64,000 nt of DNA from Streptomyces sp. HM190 (GCF_009857135.1 NZ_CP047318.1:6820001-6884000); one strand, 5' to 3'; numbered from the stretch's first letter, positions 37,141 through 45,305 are shown. Made by a program: numbers and translations. The notes: generated from the sequence alone by a model not told the origin.

Positions 37141-37316
37141 ATGTGATCCCCTCCGCTGTCGGCTCGCCGAAGCCCCCGGGCCAGCAGCCCGAGGAACTTC
37201 AGCTGGAAGGCTCGGTTGCAGGCCCCGCATTCCCACGCGCCGTGACCCGCCTCGTTCGGGCGGAGGTCCTCGTCGCCGCAGTAGGGGCAGTGGAACGGCG
37301 CGGCTCGCTCGCTCAT
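37137..37316 (-). CDS. 59-aa zinc-ribbon protein of the sulfur operon
   Basis: A tiny cytoplasmic protein starting MSERAAPFHCPYCGDEDLRP and including WECGACNRAFQLKFL. Two C-x2-C knuckles (C10/C13 and C30/C33) should bind one Zn2+ or form a rubredoxin-like site. Its start overlaps the sulfite reductase stop and its stop overlaps the cysH start, so all three are translationally coupled. The order reductase - small Cys protein - cysH is conserved in Streptomyces (SCO6102-SCO6100 equivalents). Its role is unproven; a redox or Fe-S helper for the flanking enzymes is an inference. Confidence 0.85.
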   Translation of the reverse strand: MSERAAPFHCPYCGDEDLRPNEAGHGAWECGACNRAFQLKFLGLLARGLRRADSGGDHI

Positions 37317-39004
37317 GACAGGGACTCCTCGTCGGCGCGGGCCACCCAGGTGGCGAACCGCTCGCCGTCCTCGCGCTCGGCTTCGAAGCGCCGCAGGACC
37401 CGCTCGACATAGTCGGGCAGTTCCTCGGAGGTGACCTTCAGGCCGCGCACCTTGCGGCCGAACCCGGCCTCCAGGCCGAGCGCGCCGCCCAGGTGCACCT
37501 GGAAGCCCTCGACCTGCTCGCCCCGCTCGTCGAGGACGAGCTGTCCCTTGAGACCGATGTCCGCCACCTGGATACGCGCGCAGGCGTTCGGGCAGCCGTT
37601 GATGTTGATGGTGAGCGGCTCGTCGAAGTCGGGGAGGCGGCGCTCCAGTTCGTCGATGAGCAAGGAGCCGCGGGCCTTCGTCTCGACGATCGCGAGCTTG
37701 CAGTACTCGATGCCGGTGCACGCCATCGTGCCGCGCCGGAACGGCGACGGGTTCACCGTGAGGTCCAGCGCCTCCAGCCCCGCGACGAGCGAGTCGACCT
37801 GGTCCTCGGTGACGTCGAGCACGATCATCTTCTGCTCGGCGGTGGTGCTGACGCGACCGGAGCCGTGGGCCTCGGCGAGGTCGGCGATCTTCGTCAGGGT
37901 GGTGCCGTCGACGCGGCCGACGCGCGGGGCGAACCCGACGTAGTAGCGGCCGTCGTTCTGCGGGTGCACACCGACGTGGTCGCGCCAGCGCTCCACGGGC
38001 TGGTCGGGGGCGGGCCCGTCGATCAGCTTGCGCTTGAGGTACTCGTCCTCCAGGACCTGCCGGAACTTCTCGGTGCCCCAGTCCGCGAGGAGGAACTTCA
38101 GCCGGGCGCGGGTGCGCAGCCGCCGGTAGCCGTAGTCGCGGAAGATCGAGATGACGCCCTCGTACACGTCGGCGACCTCGTCCAGCGGCACCCAGGTGCC
38201 GAGCCGCTGCCCGATCTTGGGGTTGGTGGACAGACCGCCGCCGACCCACAGGTCGAAGCCGGGGCCGTGCTCGGGGTGGCGGACGCCGACGAAGGCGATG
38301 TCGTTGATCTCGTGCGCCACGTCCAGCAGCGGCGAGCCGGAGATCGCGGACTTGAACTTGCGGGGCAGGTTGGAGAACGCCTTGTTGCCGATGATCCGGC
38401 GCTGGATCTCCTCCATGGCGGGCGTGCCGTCGATGATCTCGTCCGCCGCGATACCGGCGACGGGCGAACCGATGATCACACGCGGGGTGTCGCCGCACGC
38501 CTCGGTCGTGGACAGCCCCACGGCCTCCAGGCGCTCCCAGATCTCGGGCACGTCCTCGACCCGGATCCAGTGGTACTGCACGTTCTGCCGGTCGGTGATG
38601 TCGGCGGTGCCCCGCGCGAACTCCTGCGAGATCTCACCGATCACCCGCAACTGCTGCGTGGTGAGACGGCCGCCGTCGATGCGGACCCGCAGCATGAAGT
38701 ACTTGTCGTCCAGCTCCTCCGGCTCCAGGATCGCGGTCTTGCCGCCGTCGATCCCGGGCTTGCGCTGGGTGTACAGACCCCACCAGCGCATCCGTCCGCG
38801 CAGGTCGTTCGGGTCGATCGAGTCGAAGCCGCGCTTGGAGTAGATCGTCTCAATGCGTGTCCGCACATTGAGACCGTCGTCGTCCTTCTTGAACTGCTCG
38901 TTGCCGTTGAGGGGGGTGAAGTGTCCGGCTGCCCACTGTCCTTCGCCACGGTGACGGCTCACCTTGCGGCGGGGCGTGGCGGAGTTCTGCGGGGTGGCGG
39001 CCAT
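37313..39004 (-). CDS. Ferredoxin-dependent sulfite/nitrite reductase (siroheme, 4Fe-4S)
   Basis: A 563-aa reductase carrying siroheme coupled to a [4Fe-4S] cluster, making sulfide from sulfite. The cluster ligands are C-x5-C in TMACTGIEYCKLA and C-x3-C in NINGCPNACAR. Two duplicated ferredoxin-like/siroheme half-domains are apparent (QRNVQYHWIRVED and FAPRVGRVDGTTL regions). Tyr in WWGLYTQRKPG and Cys in STTEACGDTPR correspond in position to the Tyr-Cys pair cross-linked in mycobacterial NirA. The operon context argues for sulfite rather than nitrite. The ATG at 39004 is the first main gene of the operon, preceded by a leader peptide. Confidence 0.95.
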   Translation of the reverse strand: MAATPQNSATPRRKVSRHRGEGQWAAGHFTPLNGNEQFKKDDDGLNVRTRIETIYSKRGFDSIDPNDLRGRMRWWGLYTQRKPGIDGGKTAILEPEELDDKYFMLRVRIDGGRLTTQQLRVIGEISQEFARGTADITDRQNVQYHWIRVEDVPEIWERLEAVGLSTTEACGDTPRVIIGSPVAGIAADEIIDGTPAMEEIQRRIIGNKAFSNLPRKFKSAISGSPLLDVAHEINDIAFVGVRHPEHGPGFDLWVGGGLSTNPKIGQRLGTWVPLDEVADVYEGVISIFRDYGYRRLRTRARLKFLLADWGTEKFRQVLEDEYLKRKLIDGPAPDQPVERWRDHVGVHPQNDGRYYVGFAPRVGRVDGTTLTKIADLAEAHGSGRVSTTAEQKMIVLDVTEDQVDSLVAGLEALDLTVNPSPFRRGTMACTGIEYCKLAIVETKARGSLLIDELERRLPDFDEPLTININGCPNACARIQVADIGLKGQLVLDERGEQVEGFQVHLGGALGLEAGFGRKVRGLKVTSEELPDYVERVLRRFEAEREDGERFATWVARADEESLS

Positions 39005-39145
39005 GGATGTACGTCCTTCGGACAAGTGGGTAAGCGGCTCTGACCAGCGCGTACGCGCACATGCGGGCACACCGGCAGGGGTGTGCGGCGCCTGCGCGTC
39101 ATTGCGCTGGCCGAAACGGGGGAGGGGGGTGCGGCGCTGGTGCCC

Positions 39146-39162
39146 GGGGTCGTCTCGACCCC
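39146..39162 (-). terminator. Perfect short hairpin after the cys-operon leader ORF
   Basis: GGGGTCG-TCT-CGACCCC (39146-39162), a 7-bp perfect stem with a 3-nt loop. On the transcript it begins 14 nt after the leader-peptide stop and about 140 nt before the reductase start. Its position suits an attenuator or a pause hairpin sensed by the leader's ribosome. Confidence 0.45.
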
Positions 39163-39176
39163 TCGCGGTGGGGGCG

Positions 39177-39260
39177 TCAGCTCACCGGACAGATGGCGCT
39201 GGACATGCGGCCGAGGTCGACGTGCCGCCGACTCACCAAGGCAATTCCAGTTCCAGACAT
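39177..39260 (-). CDS. 27-aa leader peptide of the sulfur operon
   Basis: The ATG at 39260 opens a 27-codon frame: MSGTGIALVSRRHVDLG, then RMSSAICPVS and TGA (39179-39177). This peptide type, with LVSRRHVDLGR and a single Cys near the end, recurs before sulfur-metabolism genes in Streptomyces and is annotated as putative leader peptide. A -10-like TCTAAA (39287-39282) sits about 22 nt upstream. The Cys codon four from the stop and the hairpin just after it fit cysteine-responsive attenuation. It is too short to be a conventional protein gene. Confidence 0.8.
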   Translation of the reverse strand: MSGTGIALVSRRHVDLGRMSSAICPVS

Positions 39261-39299
39261 GACGGAAGCGTGGCACGGCTCTTTAGACCGAGTCCACCT

Positions 39300-39356
39300 T
39301 CATCCACATGCCGGACAGGGATGTCTCGTATCGCGAGACGATGTGATGTGGGTCAT
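39300..39356 (-). CDS. 18-aa Cys-containing ORF coupled to GNAT stop (speculative)
   Basis: An ATG overlapping the GNAT TGA (ATGA) opens MTHITSSRDTRHPCPACG and stops at 39300. Two Cys codons lie in the last five positions, as in cysteine-sensing leaders. A palindrome, GTCTCG-5nt-CGAGAC (39323-39339), lies inside it. Support is positional only. Confidence 0.25.
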   Translation of the reverse strand: MTHITSSRDTRHPCPACG

Positions 39357-39937
39357 GACGTGCGCGGCAATGCCCCCGGCCAGGGACCCGGCGTGGCCAC
39401 GTCCGCCTCCTCCGTCACCTTGGTGTCGAACAACGTGAATCCGCGCCGCTGGTAGTTGGCCATCGCGTGCTCGCCGTCCCTGCTGCACGTGTGCAGCCAC
39501 ACCCGCTTCGTCGGCGGCAGCGCCGGCCACCGCTCGGCGAGGTCCCAGGCCCGTGCGGTGCCGTACGACAGCAGGTGACCGCCGATGCGCCGGCCCCGGA
39601 AGGCCGGGATCAGCCCGAAGTACACGATCTCCACGGTCCCGCCGTCCTGCGGCTCCAGCTCGACGTACCCCGCGGGCGTGCCACGGTCGTATGCGACCCA
39701 GGTCTCCACGCCGGGCTGCCGAAGGTGTTCCTGCCACCGGGCGTACGACCACGACAGCCGGTCGATCCACCGGATGTCACCGCCGACGGACGCGTAGAGG
39801 AAGCGGCTGAACTCGGGGGAGGGCACCTCGGCGCGGACGATCCGCACGTCGTCGCCCTCGGGGGCGGCGGCGGGCAGGAGGTCGCTCGGGGACGTCTGCT
39901 CCAGGGACCAGGTGGTGACGGTGCTGCGGCTGCTCAT
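39353..39937 (-). CDS. GNAT-family N-acetyltransferase
   Basis: A 194-aa acetyltransferase. The first 60 residues are variable; the fold begins near IRWIDRLSWSYARWQEHL. Motif A is VEIVYFGLIPAFRGRRIGGHLLSYG with the acetyl-CoA R-x-x-G-x-G/A loop. RVWLHTCSRDGEHAMANYQRRGF gives motif B. The acceptor is unknown. It lies upstream of the sulfur operon on the same strand, 93 bp from the leader peptide, so some read-through into the operon is possible. Confidence 0.88.
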   Translation of the reverse strand: MSSRSTVTTWSLEQTSPSDLLPAAAPEGDDVRIVRAEVPSPEFSRFLYASVGGDIRWIDRLSWSYARWQEHLRQPGVETWVAYDRGTPAGYVELEPQDGGTVEIVYFGLIPAFRGRRIGGHLLSYGTARAWDLAERWPALPPTKRVWLHTCSRDGEHAMANYQRRGFTLFDTKVTEEADVATPGPWPGALPRTS

Positions 39938-40058
39938 ACGGCCAGGGAATCACGGCGGTCGCCCCGCGACCAAGGGCGGCCCCGGTCCACCGGACACGGG
40001 GGCCGCCCTCCCGTCAGGGCTCTCCGGTCCAGGGCCCTCCCGGGTCCGGGCCCCTCCC

Positions 40059-40227
40059 TAGTGCCGCGACGGGCAACGTTCGCCCCGTCGCGACGCCCGG
40101 TACGCACTCCCGCCGCACCGGGCACAGGCCCGAGTACATCCCGTACGAGGACGTGCGCCCGGCACGCCGGGAGCACGCACCGGACACCGCTCCTCGACGG
40201 GCGAACGTCACCTGCCGCGGCACTAGG
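40059..40227. mobile_element. CTAG-bounded MITE-like element 1
   Basis: A 161-bp non-coding element (40063-40223) flanked by CTAG on both sides. Its ends are inverted repeats of about 32 bp: the outer 7 bp TGCCGCG match perfectly (11 bp with the CTAG), then a variable 7 bp, then ACGTTCGCCC. CTAG is a very rare tetramer, and a CTAG duplication fits IS5-type (YTAR) insertion. No transposase frame fits inside, so it would need one in trans. Confidence 0.75.
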
Positions 40228-40403
40228 GAGTGTTTCGAAAGTAGCGTCGTCTGCCCGAAGGGCAGGCCCGGCGGCGTCCGGTGCGTGCGATCGCACGGCG
40301 GAGGGTCGTCCCGATACTGGTGGTATCGGGGCGATCCCGACAACGCGGCGAGCGTGCGTGCCGGACGCCGCCGGGCAGACGGGACTTTCGAAACACGCCC
40401 TAG
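40224..40403. mobile_element. CTAG-bounded MITE-like element 2, abutting element 1
   Basis: A 172-bp non-coding element (40228-40399) sharing the middle CTAG with element 1 and ending at a third CTAG. The left end begins GGAGTGTTTCGAAAGT and the right end, inverted, GGCGTGTTTCGAAAGT. Similarity then continues through TGCCCG and GCGGCGTCCGG, giving inverted ends of about 40-54 bp (the left has an 11-bp insertion). An internal hairpin, CCCGATAC-5nt-GTATCGGG (40310-40330), is also present. The right CTAG contains the stop codon of the next gene. Confidence 0.78.
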
Positions 40404-41740
40404 TCCAGGGCGCTCTCGACGTCCGACAGCCTCACCGCGTACAGCACGCGCTCGGGGACGGGAGCGGTGAGCGTCCACAGCTCGCTGGTCCCGGGCGCGT
40501 AGGAGAGAGGTCCGCCGTGCAGTCCCCAGCAGGCGTACGACTGGTGCTCCGAGGTACCGTTCGTGCAGGTGGCGGCTCGGGCGTGTTCCTCGTCCTGCCG
40601 CCACACCGTGCCGTGCCGACCCTGCTTGGCGGCGGCCTGGCTCACGTACCAGTCGCCGTCGTGGGAGAGGACGCCGCGGACGCCGGTGGCCTTCGTCTCG
40701 TACGCCTCGTCGGCCTCGACCTCGCCCTGCCGTCCGGTCGTGCCGAGCAGTCCGGCCCGGTCGGACACGGTGTCGAGGTCGTACCGCCACACGCGGGCCG
40801 CCGTGCCGCTGCCCGTCGTGAACGACTCGTTGGCGACGACGCTCGGCGGTGTCGACGTCCGGTCGAGCGAGACGGAGGTCAGACAGGGCACCCCGTCGTT
40901 GCCGCGCGCGTCGCAGGTCTCGCCGGAGGCCGGGCTGTAGGAGGCGACCGCAGGCAGCACGTACCGGTAGTGGTGGGCGGAGAAGCCCCGGTCGACCTTG
41001 CCGATCGCGTCGCTGTCGGTGACGTCGGCGCGGAGGAAGCGGTCGAGGTCGAAGACGAAGAGGGAGTCGTCGCGGTAGCCGCTGTTCTGCGGGTTCCGGG
41101 CGGTGACGATCAGCTTGTTCTCGTACCAGGCCATACCGCCGAGCCGGGAACGCACCGCCTTCAGCCCCTTGCCGTCGGCCTGCGGCACGACGAGCAGCAC
41201 CCAGCGGTACTTCAGGTGCGACGGGTCGCTCGCGTCCACGAAGGCGACCCGGGCGAGGCCCTCCTCGCCGGCCGTGGTGCCGGCGTGGGTCCAGCCGGAC
41301 ACGATGACCTTGTTGTCGCGGGACGTGGTGACCGACTGCGGCCGCCACCGGTCGTCGACCGCGTCCGGGGCCTCCCAGCAGTACGCCCGCGCGGCCGTCG
41401 GCGCGACCGGCAGGACGCCCTTCTCCGTGACGAAGCAGTCGCTCTCGTCCCGCATGGTGTGGTTGGCGCTGCGCAGCACCTCGTCGACGCCGACCCGCCC
41501 GCCCATCCCGGCGGTGAGGGTCTCCAGCGCGGTCCGGTCGGTGAGGCTCTCCTTCAGCCGGAGTTCGTGCAGCTCGGCGGCCGAACCGACCGACGACAAC
41601 CCGCCCGGCGTCTTCCCGCCCGCCGCCTGGGACGTGCTGATCAGGGTGGCCGCCGCCGTGAGCGCCAGCGCGGTCCCCGCGAGGGAAGCGCGCAGCGCAC
41701 GCCCCCTTCTGCGCCGTCGGTGCCTACCGCGATGCTTCAT
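40400..41740 (-). CDS. Secreted protein of unknown function
   Basis: A 446-aa protein with a very basic N-terminus (MKHRGRHRRRRRGR) and a hydrophobic segment (LAGTALALTAAATLI) ending near SQAAGG, so it is exported, by Sec or possibly Tat. The mature part is rich in strands with regularly spaced Trp/Tyr-Gly stretches (KVIVSGWTH, GMAWYENKLIVTARN, SLFVFDLDRFLRAD, WRYDLDTVSD), suggesting a beta-propeller. It has paired Cys. I do not recognise a named family. The stop TAG lies in the CTAG bordering a MITE-like element, so the insertion met the gene exactly at its end. Confidence 0.8.
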   Translation of the reverse strand: MKHRGRHRRRRRGRALRASLAGTALALTAAATLISTSQAAGGKTPGGLSSVGSAAELHELRLKESLTDRTALETLTAGMGGRVGVDEVLRSANHTMRDESDCFVTEKGVLPVAPTAARAYCWEAPDAVDDRWRPQSVTTSRDNKVIVSGWTHAGTTAGEEGLARVAFVDASDPSHLKYRWVLLVVPQADGKGLKAVRSRLGGMAWYENKLIVTARNPQNSGYRDDSLFVFDLDRFLRADVTDSDAIGKVDRGFSAHHYRYVLPAVASYSPASGETCDARGNDGVPCLTSVSLDRTSTPPSVVANESFTTGSGTAARVWRYDLDTVSDRAGLLGTTGRQGEVEADEAYETKATGVRGVLSHDGDWYVSQAAAKQGRHGTVWRQDEEHARAATCTNGTSEHQSYACWGLHGGPLSYAPGTSELWTLTAPVPERVLYAVRLSDVESALD

Positions 41741-41946
41741 CACAACCTCCCGGTCAGCCAACTGCCTCCTGCGAGCGGAACCTTGACGGAGGGACAGGTG
41801 GGGTGGCCTGGAAGGGATGCTACGGCAGTGGGACACGTGTCACGCCGAGGACGCGGGAAATACAGGGAGATCCCTCACCGGGGGGCCATGATCCGTTCAC
41901 CGGAAGGGGGTTGTGGAGGGGGTGATCCGGCCACGGGGTGGCCGGA

Positions 41947-43347
41947 TCAGGGGGCGGTGCGATTCCCGTGCCCCGACCGTCCTTCCCCCGGACCTGCCCC
42001 CCGACCTTCCACCCGGCCCTCCCCCGGACCTTCCACCCGGCCCGCCCGCCACGTCTGTTCGTCCCGTGCCGTCGCTCTCGCGCGTGCCACTCCCGGTGCC
42101 GCCGAGTGCGGCAGGAGGTCCAGGGGATTGTCGGGGAGGCGCACCTCGACGTCGGCCCGTTCGGTGAAACGGTAGGGCCGGTGGTCGAGGTGGGCGCCCA
42201 GGTAGCGGCGTACACGCGACATCTCGGCGCGGACGGTGACCGTGCGGGCGGGGTCGCCGAACATGTCGTCGGCGAGGGCGGAGGCGCTGCGGCCGCCCCG
42301 GTGGAGGGCGAGGAGGTACAGCAGTTCCGCGTGGCGAGGGCTCAACTCGTGGGTCCAGGAACCGGCGGAGCCGTTCACGGTGACGGTCCAGCGGCGCGGT
42401 CGGGAGACGTCGAGGCTGATACGGGTGGCCGTCGGGGCGGGCGCGGCGTCCGCGGTGGGCCGTATCAGCCAGCCGGCGGAGAGCGGTTCGACCGTGCACG
42501 GCCCCAGCGCGGCCAGCCGGCAGCGGCCCGGCGCGAGGGACTTGGGCAGCGCGAGGCGCGAGGTGTACGGCATGCCGGTCACCGCGGCCGTCCATCCGTC
42601 CCGGTCCACGGCGACCGCCGGGCCACCGACCCGGGCGAGCACCGGGGCCGCCACCGCCCGCAGTTGCTCCAGCGAGGCGAGGTGCAGGTCGCGCAGCCGG
42701 GACTGGGCCAGCTTGGCGACCGCGTCGACCAGCGCCAGCGTCGCGGGGTGCAGGGTCTCCAGGGGGCCGCTGACGTCGACCGAGCCGAGGAGCCGGCCGT
42801 CGCGCGGGTCGGTGATGGGCGCGCCGGTGCAGGTCCAGCAGTGCAGGGCCCGCACGAAGTGCTCGGAGGCGAACACCTGGACGGGGCGGCGGACCACCAG
42901 CGGTGTGCCCACCCCGTTCGTGCCGACCGTCTCCTCCCGCAGGTCCGCGCCGACCCCGAGGCCCTGTCCGTCCGCCTTGCGGAGCACCGCCGAACTGCCC
43001 TCCCGCCACAGCACCCGGGCGTCCGCGTCCGCGACCATAATGATGTGCTGCGCGGTGTCCGCCAGGGACAGCAACCCTTCGCGCAGCACCGGCAGTACGT
43101 GCCGCAGGGGAGACGTCCGGCGACGGCGCTCCACCTCGTCACGGCTCAGCAGGTCCGCCCGGAAGTCGTGGTCGGGGTCCATCCCGCTGCGCAGCATGCG
43201 GCTCCAGGACTCCTGGATCACCGGGCGGGGAGAGGTTTTCGGACGCCGTCCGGCGAGGGCCGAGGCACGGACCTCGCCGAGCACCCGTGCCGCCCGGGCG
43301 GCGTCCGTGGCGGTGAGCCGCGCGACTTCCATCGGCGAGTGCGGCAC
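41947..43347 (-). CDS. GAF-domain transcriptional regulator
   Basis: A 466-aa regulator. The N-terminus (about 1-75) contains IQESWSRMLRSGMDPDHD, the lead-in found in AcoR-type proteins. A GAF domain follows (about 85-230, HIIMVADADARVLWREGSSA, TNGVGTPLVVRRPVQVFASEH). The sigma54 AAA+ domain of AcoR is absent. Instead a winged-helix-like segment near 345-410 (SPRHAELLYLLALHRGGRSA, MSRVRRYLG) should bind DNA. The last 40 residues are a Gly/Glu/Arg repeat from tandem DNA repeats (about 41984-42052). The GTG at 43347 is used for its GGAGG. The small-molecule ligand is unknown; the adjacent acyl-CoA dehydrogenase is a candidate target. Confidence 0.85.
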   Translation of the reverse strand: MPHSPMEVARLTATDAARAARVLGEVRASALAGRRPKTSPRPVIQESWSRMLRSGMDPDHDFRADLLSRDEVERRRRTSPLRHVLPVLREGLLSLADTAQHIIMVADADARVLWREGSSAVLRKADGQGLGVGADLREETVGTNGVGTPLVVRRPVQVFASEHFVRALHCWTCTGAPITDPRDGRLLGSVDVSGPLETLHPATLALVDAVAKLAQSRLRDLHLASLEQLRAVAAPVLARVGGPAVAVDRDGWTAAVTGMPYTSRLALPKSLAPGRCRLAALGPCTVEPLSAGWLIRPTADAAPAPTATRISLDVSRPRRWTVTVNGSAGSWTHELSPRHAELLYLLALHRGGRSASALADDMFGDPARTVTVRAEMSRVRRYLGAHLDHRPYRFTERADVEVRLPDNPLDLLPHSAAPGVARARATARDEQTWRAGRVEGPGEGRVEGRGAGPGEGRSGHGNRTAP

Positions 43348-43486
43348 TCGTTCCTCCCGGCAGAACCGCTTCCCGGCCCGCGAGGGCCGAGGGATTTTGG
43401 GCCTGCGTGACCGGCGTTGACTACGGGGTTCATAGTCTGCCGTTCTTCCCCCACGGAGGGACTGACTCCGGCCACAGAGCGCGGAC

Positions 43487-43508
43487 GAGTTGCAACCCCC
43501 TGCAACTC
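43487..43508. promoter_or_regulatory. Inverted repeat upstream of the GAF regulator
   Basis: Perfect 8-bp arms GAGTTGCA and TGCAACTC with 6 bp between, about 140 bp before the regulator start. A second inverted repeat, GACTA-9nt-TAGTC (43419-43437), lies between it and the gene. Both sit in the 311-bp space that otherwise shows no coding sequence. They are plausible operators for autoregulation. Confidence 0.4.
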
Positions 43509-43658
43509 TGGCGGACGGCCGGGCCCTGCTCGACACTTGTCCAACGCCGCCCGGTGCGGCGCGTGTGCTCCGCTCGCAGGGGCCCGAGCGCGGGGGTGGT
43601 GCCGTGTCGGCGCAGCACCACCCCCGCGCCACTCGACCGGGGCCCCGCCCGGCGGGGG

Positions 43659-45305
43659 TCAGCCCACCGGCCGGGCCCGCTCCACCACCGAGGCCAGGTC
43701 CAGCGTGTGCGGCAGCGTGCCGAAGGCCGCGCCCCAGTCGCCGCCCAGACGGGACGCGCAGAACGCGTCCGCGACCGCCGGCGGCGCGTACCGCACCAGG
43801 AGGGCGCCCTGGAGGACGAGGGCCAGGCGCTCCACGAGCCGGCGGGCGCGGGCCTCGACACCGTCGAGGTCGGCGAGTTCGGTCAGCAGGTTCTTGATCG
43901 CCCCGTCGAGACGGTGGTCGGCGCCGCGGGCCCGGCCCACCTCCCTCAGGTACGCGTCGAGCGCCCCGGGTTCGCGCTGCAGGGCGCGCAGCACGTCCAG
44001 CGCCTGGACGTTCCCGGCGCCCTCCCAGATCGAGTTGAGCGGCGACTCCCGCAGCAGCCGGGGCATGCCCGACTCCTCGACGTAGCCGTTGCCGCCGAGG
44101 CACTCCGACGCCTCCGTCACCGCGGCCGTACAGCGCTTGGTCACCCAGTACTTGGCGGCCGGCACCGCCAGCCGCAGCAGCGCGCGCTCGCCCTCGTCGC
44201 CGTCCGGTCCCTCCGCCGCGTCGTACGCCGCCGCCAGCCGCAGCGCCAGCGTCGTCGCCGCCTCCGACTCCAGCGCCAGATCGGCGAGAACGTTCCGCAT
44301 GAGCGGCTTGTCGATCAGCTTCCCGCCGAACGCCTCCCGGTACGCGCAGTGGTGAGCGGCCTGCGCCACCGCCTGCCGCATCAGCGAGGCCGCGCCCAGC
44401 GCGCAGTCCAGCCGGGTCACGGACACCATCTCGATGATCGTGCGCACGCCCCGGCCCTCGTCGCCGACCCGGCGCGCCCACGTCCCGTCGAACTCGACCT
44501 CGCCGGAGGCGTTCGACCGGTTGCCCAGCTTGTCCTTCAGCCGCTGGACGCGGAACACGTTGCGGGTGCCGTCCGCCAGCACCCGCGGCACCAGGAAGCA
44601 GGTCAGCCCGCCCGGCGCCTGGGCCAGCACCAGGAACCCGTCGGACATGGGCGCCGAGCAGAACCACTTGTGGCCCCGCAGCGCATACGTCCCGTCCTCG
44701 GCCAGCGGCCGGGCCTCGGTCGTGTTGGCGCGTACGTCGCTGCCGCCCTGCTTCTCCGTCATGCCCATCCCGAAGAGCACACCGGCCTTCCGGTCGGCGG
44801 GCCGCAGCTCCGCGTCGTAGATCGTGGACGTCAGCCGCGGCTCCCACTCGGCGGCCAGCGCCGGATCCGTGCGCAGGGCGGGCACCGCCGCGTGGGTCAT
44901 CGACAGCGGGCAGCCGTTGCCGGCCTCGACCTGCGTCCAGACGACGAAGCCGGCGGCGCGCCGGACGTGCCCGGAGGGCCGCGACCAGGCGGCCGTCAGC
45001 CCCGCCGAGACGCCCTTGCCGAGCAGCCGGTGCCAGGAGGGGTGGAACTCGACCTCGTCGATCCGGTTGCCGTAGCGGTCGTGGGTGCGCAGCTTCGGCG
45101 GGTTCTCGTTGGCGAGCCTGCCCCACTCCTGGACCTGCTCCGACCCGGCCGTACGGCCGAGGCCCGACAGTTCACCGCGGGCCTCGTCGAGGACGTCCGG
45201 GGCCACATGGCGTTCGACGGCCTCCGTCAGGACCCGGTCGGCGGCGAAGACGTCATAGCCCACCAGGGGCGGAACCTGATTGGTCACTTCGTGCGTGGCT
45301 GCCAT
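43659..45305 (-). CDS. AidB-like acyl-CoA dehydrogenase family flavoprotein
   Basis: A 548-aa FAD protein longer than ordinary acyl-CoA dehydrogenases (about 380 aa) and matching the AidB/DNA-alkylation-response subgroup. Features: NQVPPLVGYDVFAADRVL at the N-terminus, MGMTEKQGGSDVRANTT and HKWFCSAPMSDGFLVLAQ (FAD site), RLDCALGAASLMRQAVAQA, ECLGGNGYVEESGMPRLLRE and EGAGNVQALDVLRAL. E. coli AidB binds DNA and shows only weak isovaleryl-CoA activity. The physiological role of actinobacterial members is unsettled. It lies downstream of the GAF regulator promoter region on the same strand. Confidence 0.92.
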   Translation of the reverse strand: MAATHEVTNQVPPLVGYDVFAADRVLTEAVERHVAPDVLDEARGELSGLGRTAGSEQVQEWGRLANENPPKLRTHDRYGNRIDEVEFHPSWHRLLGKGVSAGLTAAWSRPSGHVRRAAGFVVWTQVEAGNGCPLSMTHAAVPALRTDPALAAEWEPRLTSTIYDAELRPADRKAGVLFGMGMTEKQGGSDVRANTTEARPLAEDGTYALRGHKWFCSAPMSDGFLVLAQAPGGLTCFLVPRVLADGTRNVFRVQRLKDKLGNRSNASGEVEFDGTWARRVGDEGRGVRTIIEMVSVTRLDCALGAASLMRQAVAQAAHHCAYREAFGGKLIDKPLMRNVLADLALESEAATTLALRLAAAYDAAEGPDGDEGERALLRLAVPAAKYWVTKRCTAAVTEASECLGGNGYVEESGMPRLLRESPLNSIWEGAGNVQALDVLRALQREPGALDAYLREVGRARGADHRLDGAIKNLLTELADLDGVEARARRLVERLALVLQGALLVRYAPPAVADAFCASRLGGDWGAAFGTLPHTLDLASVVERARPVG

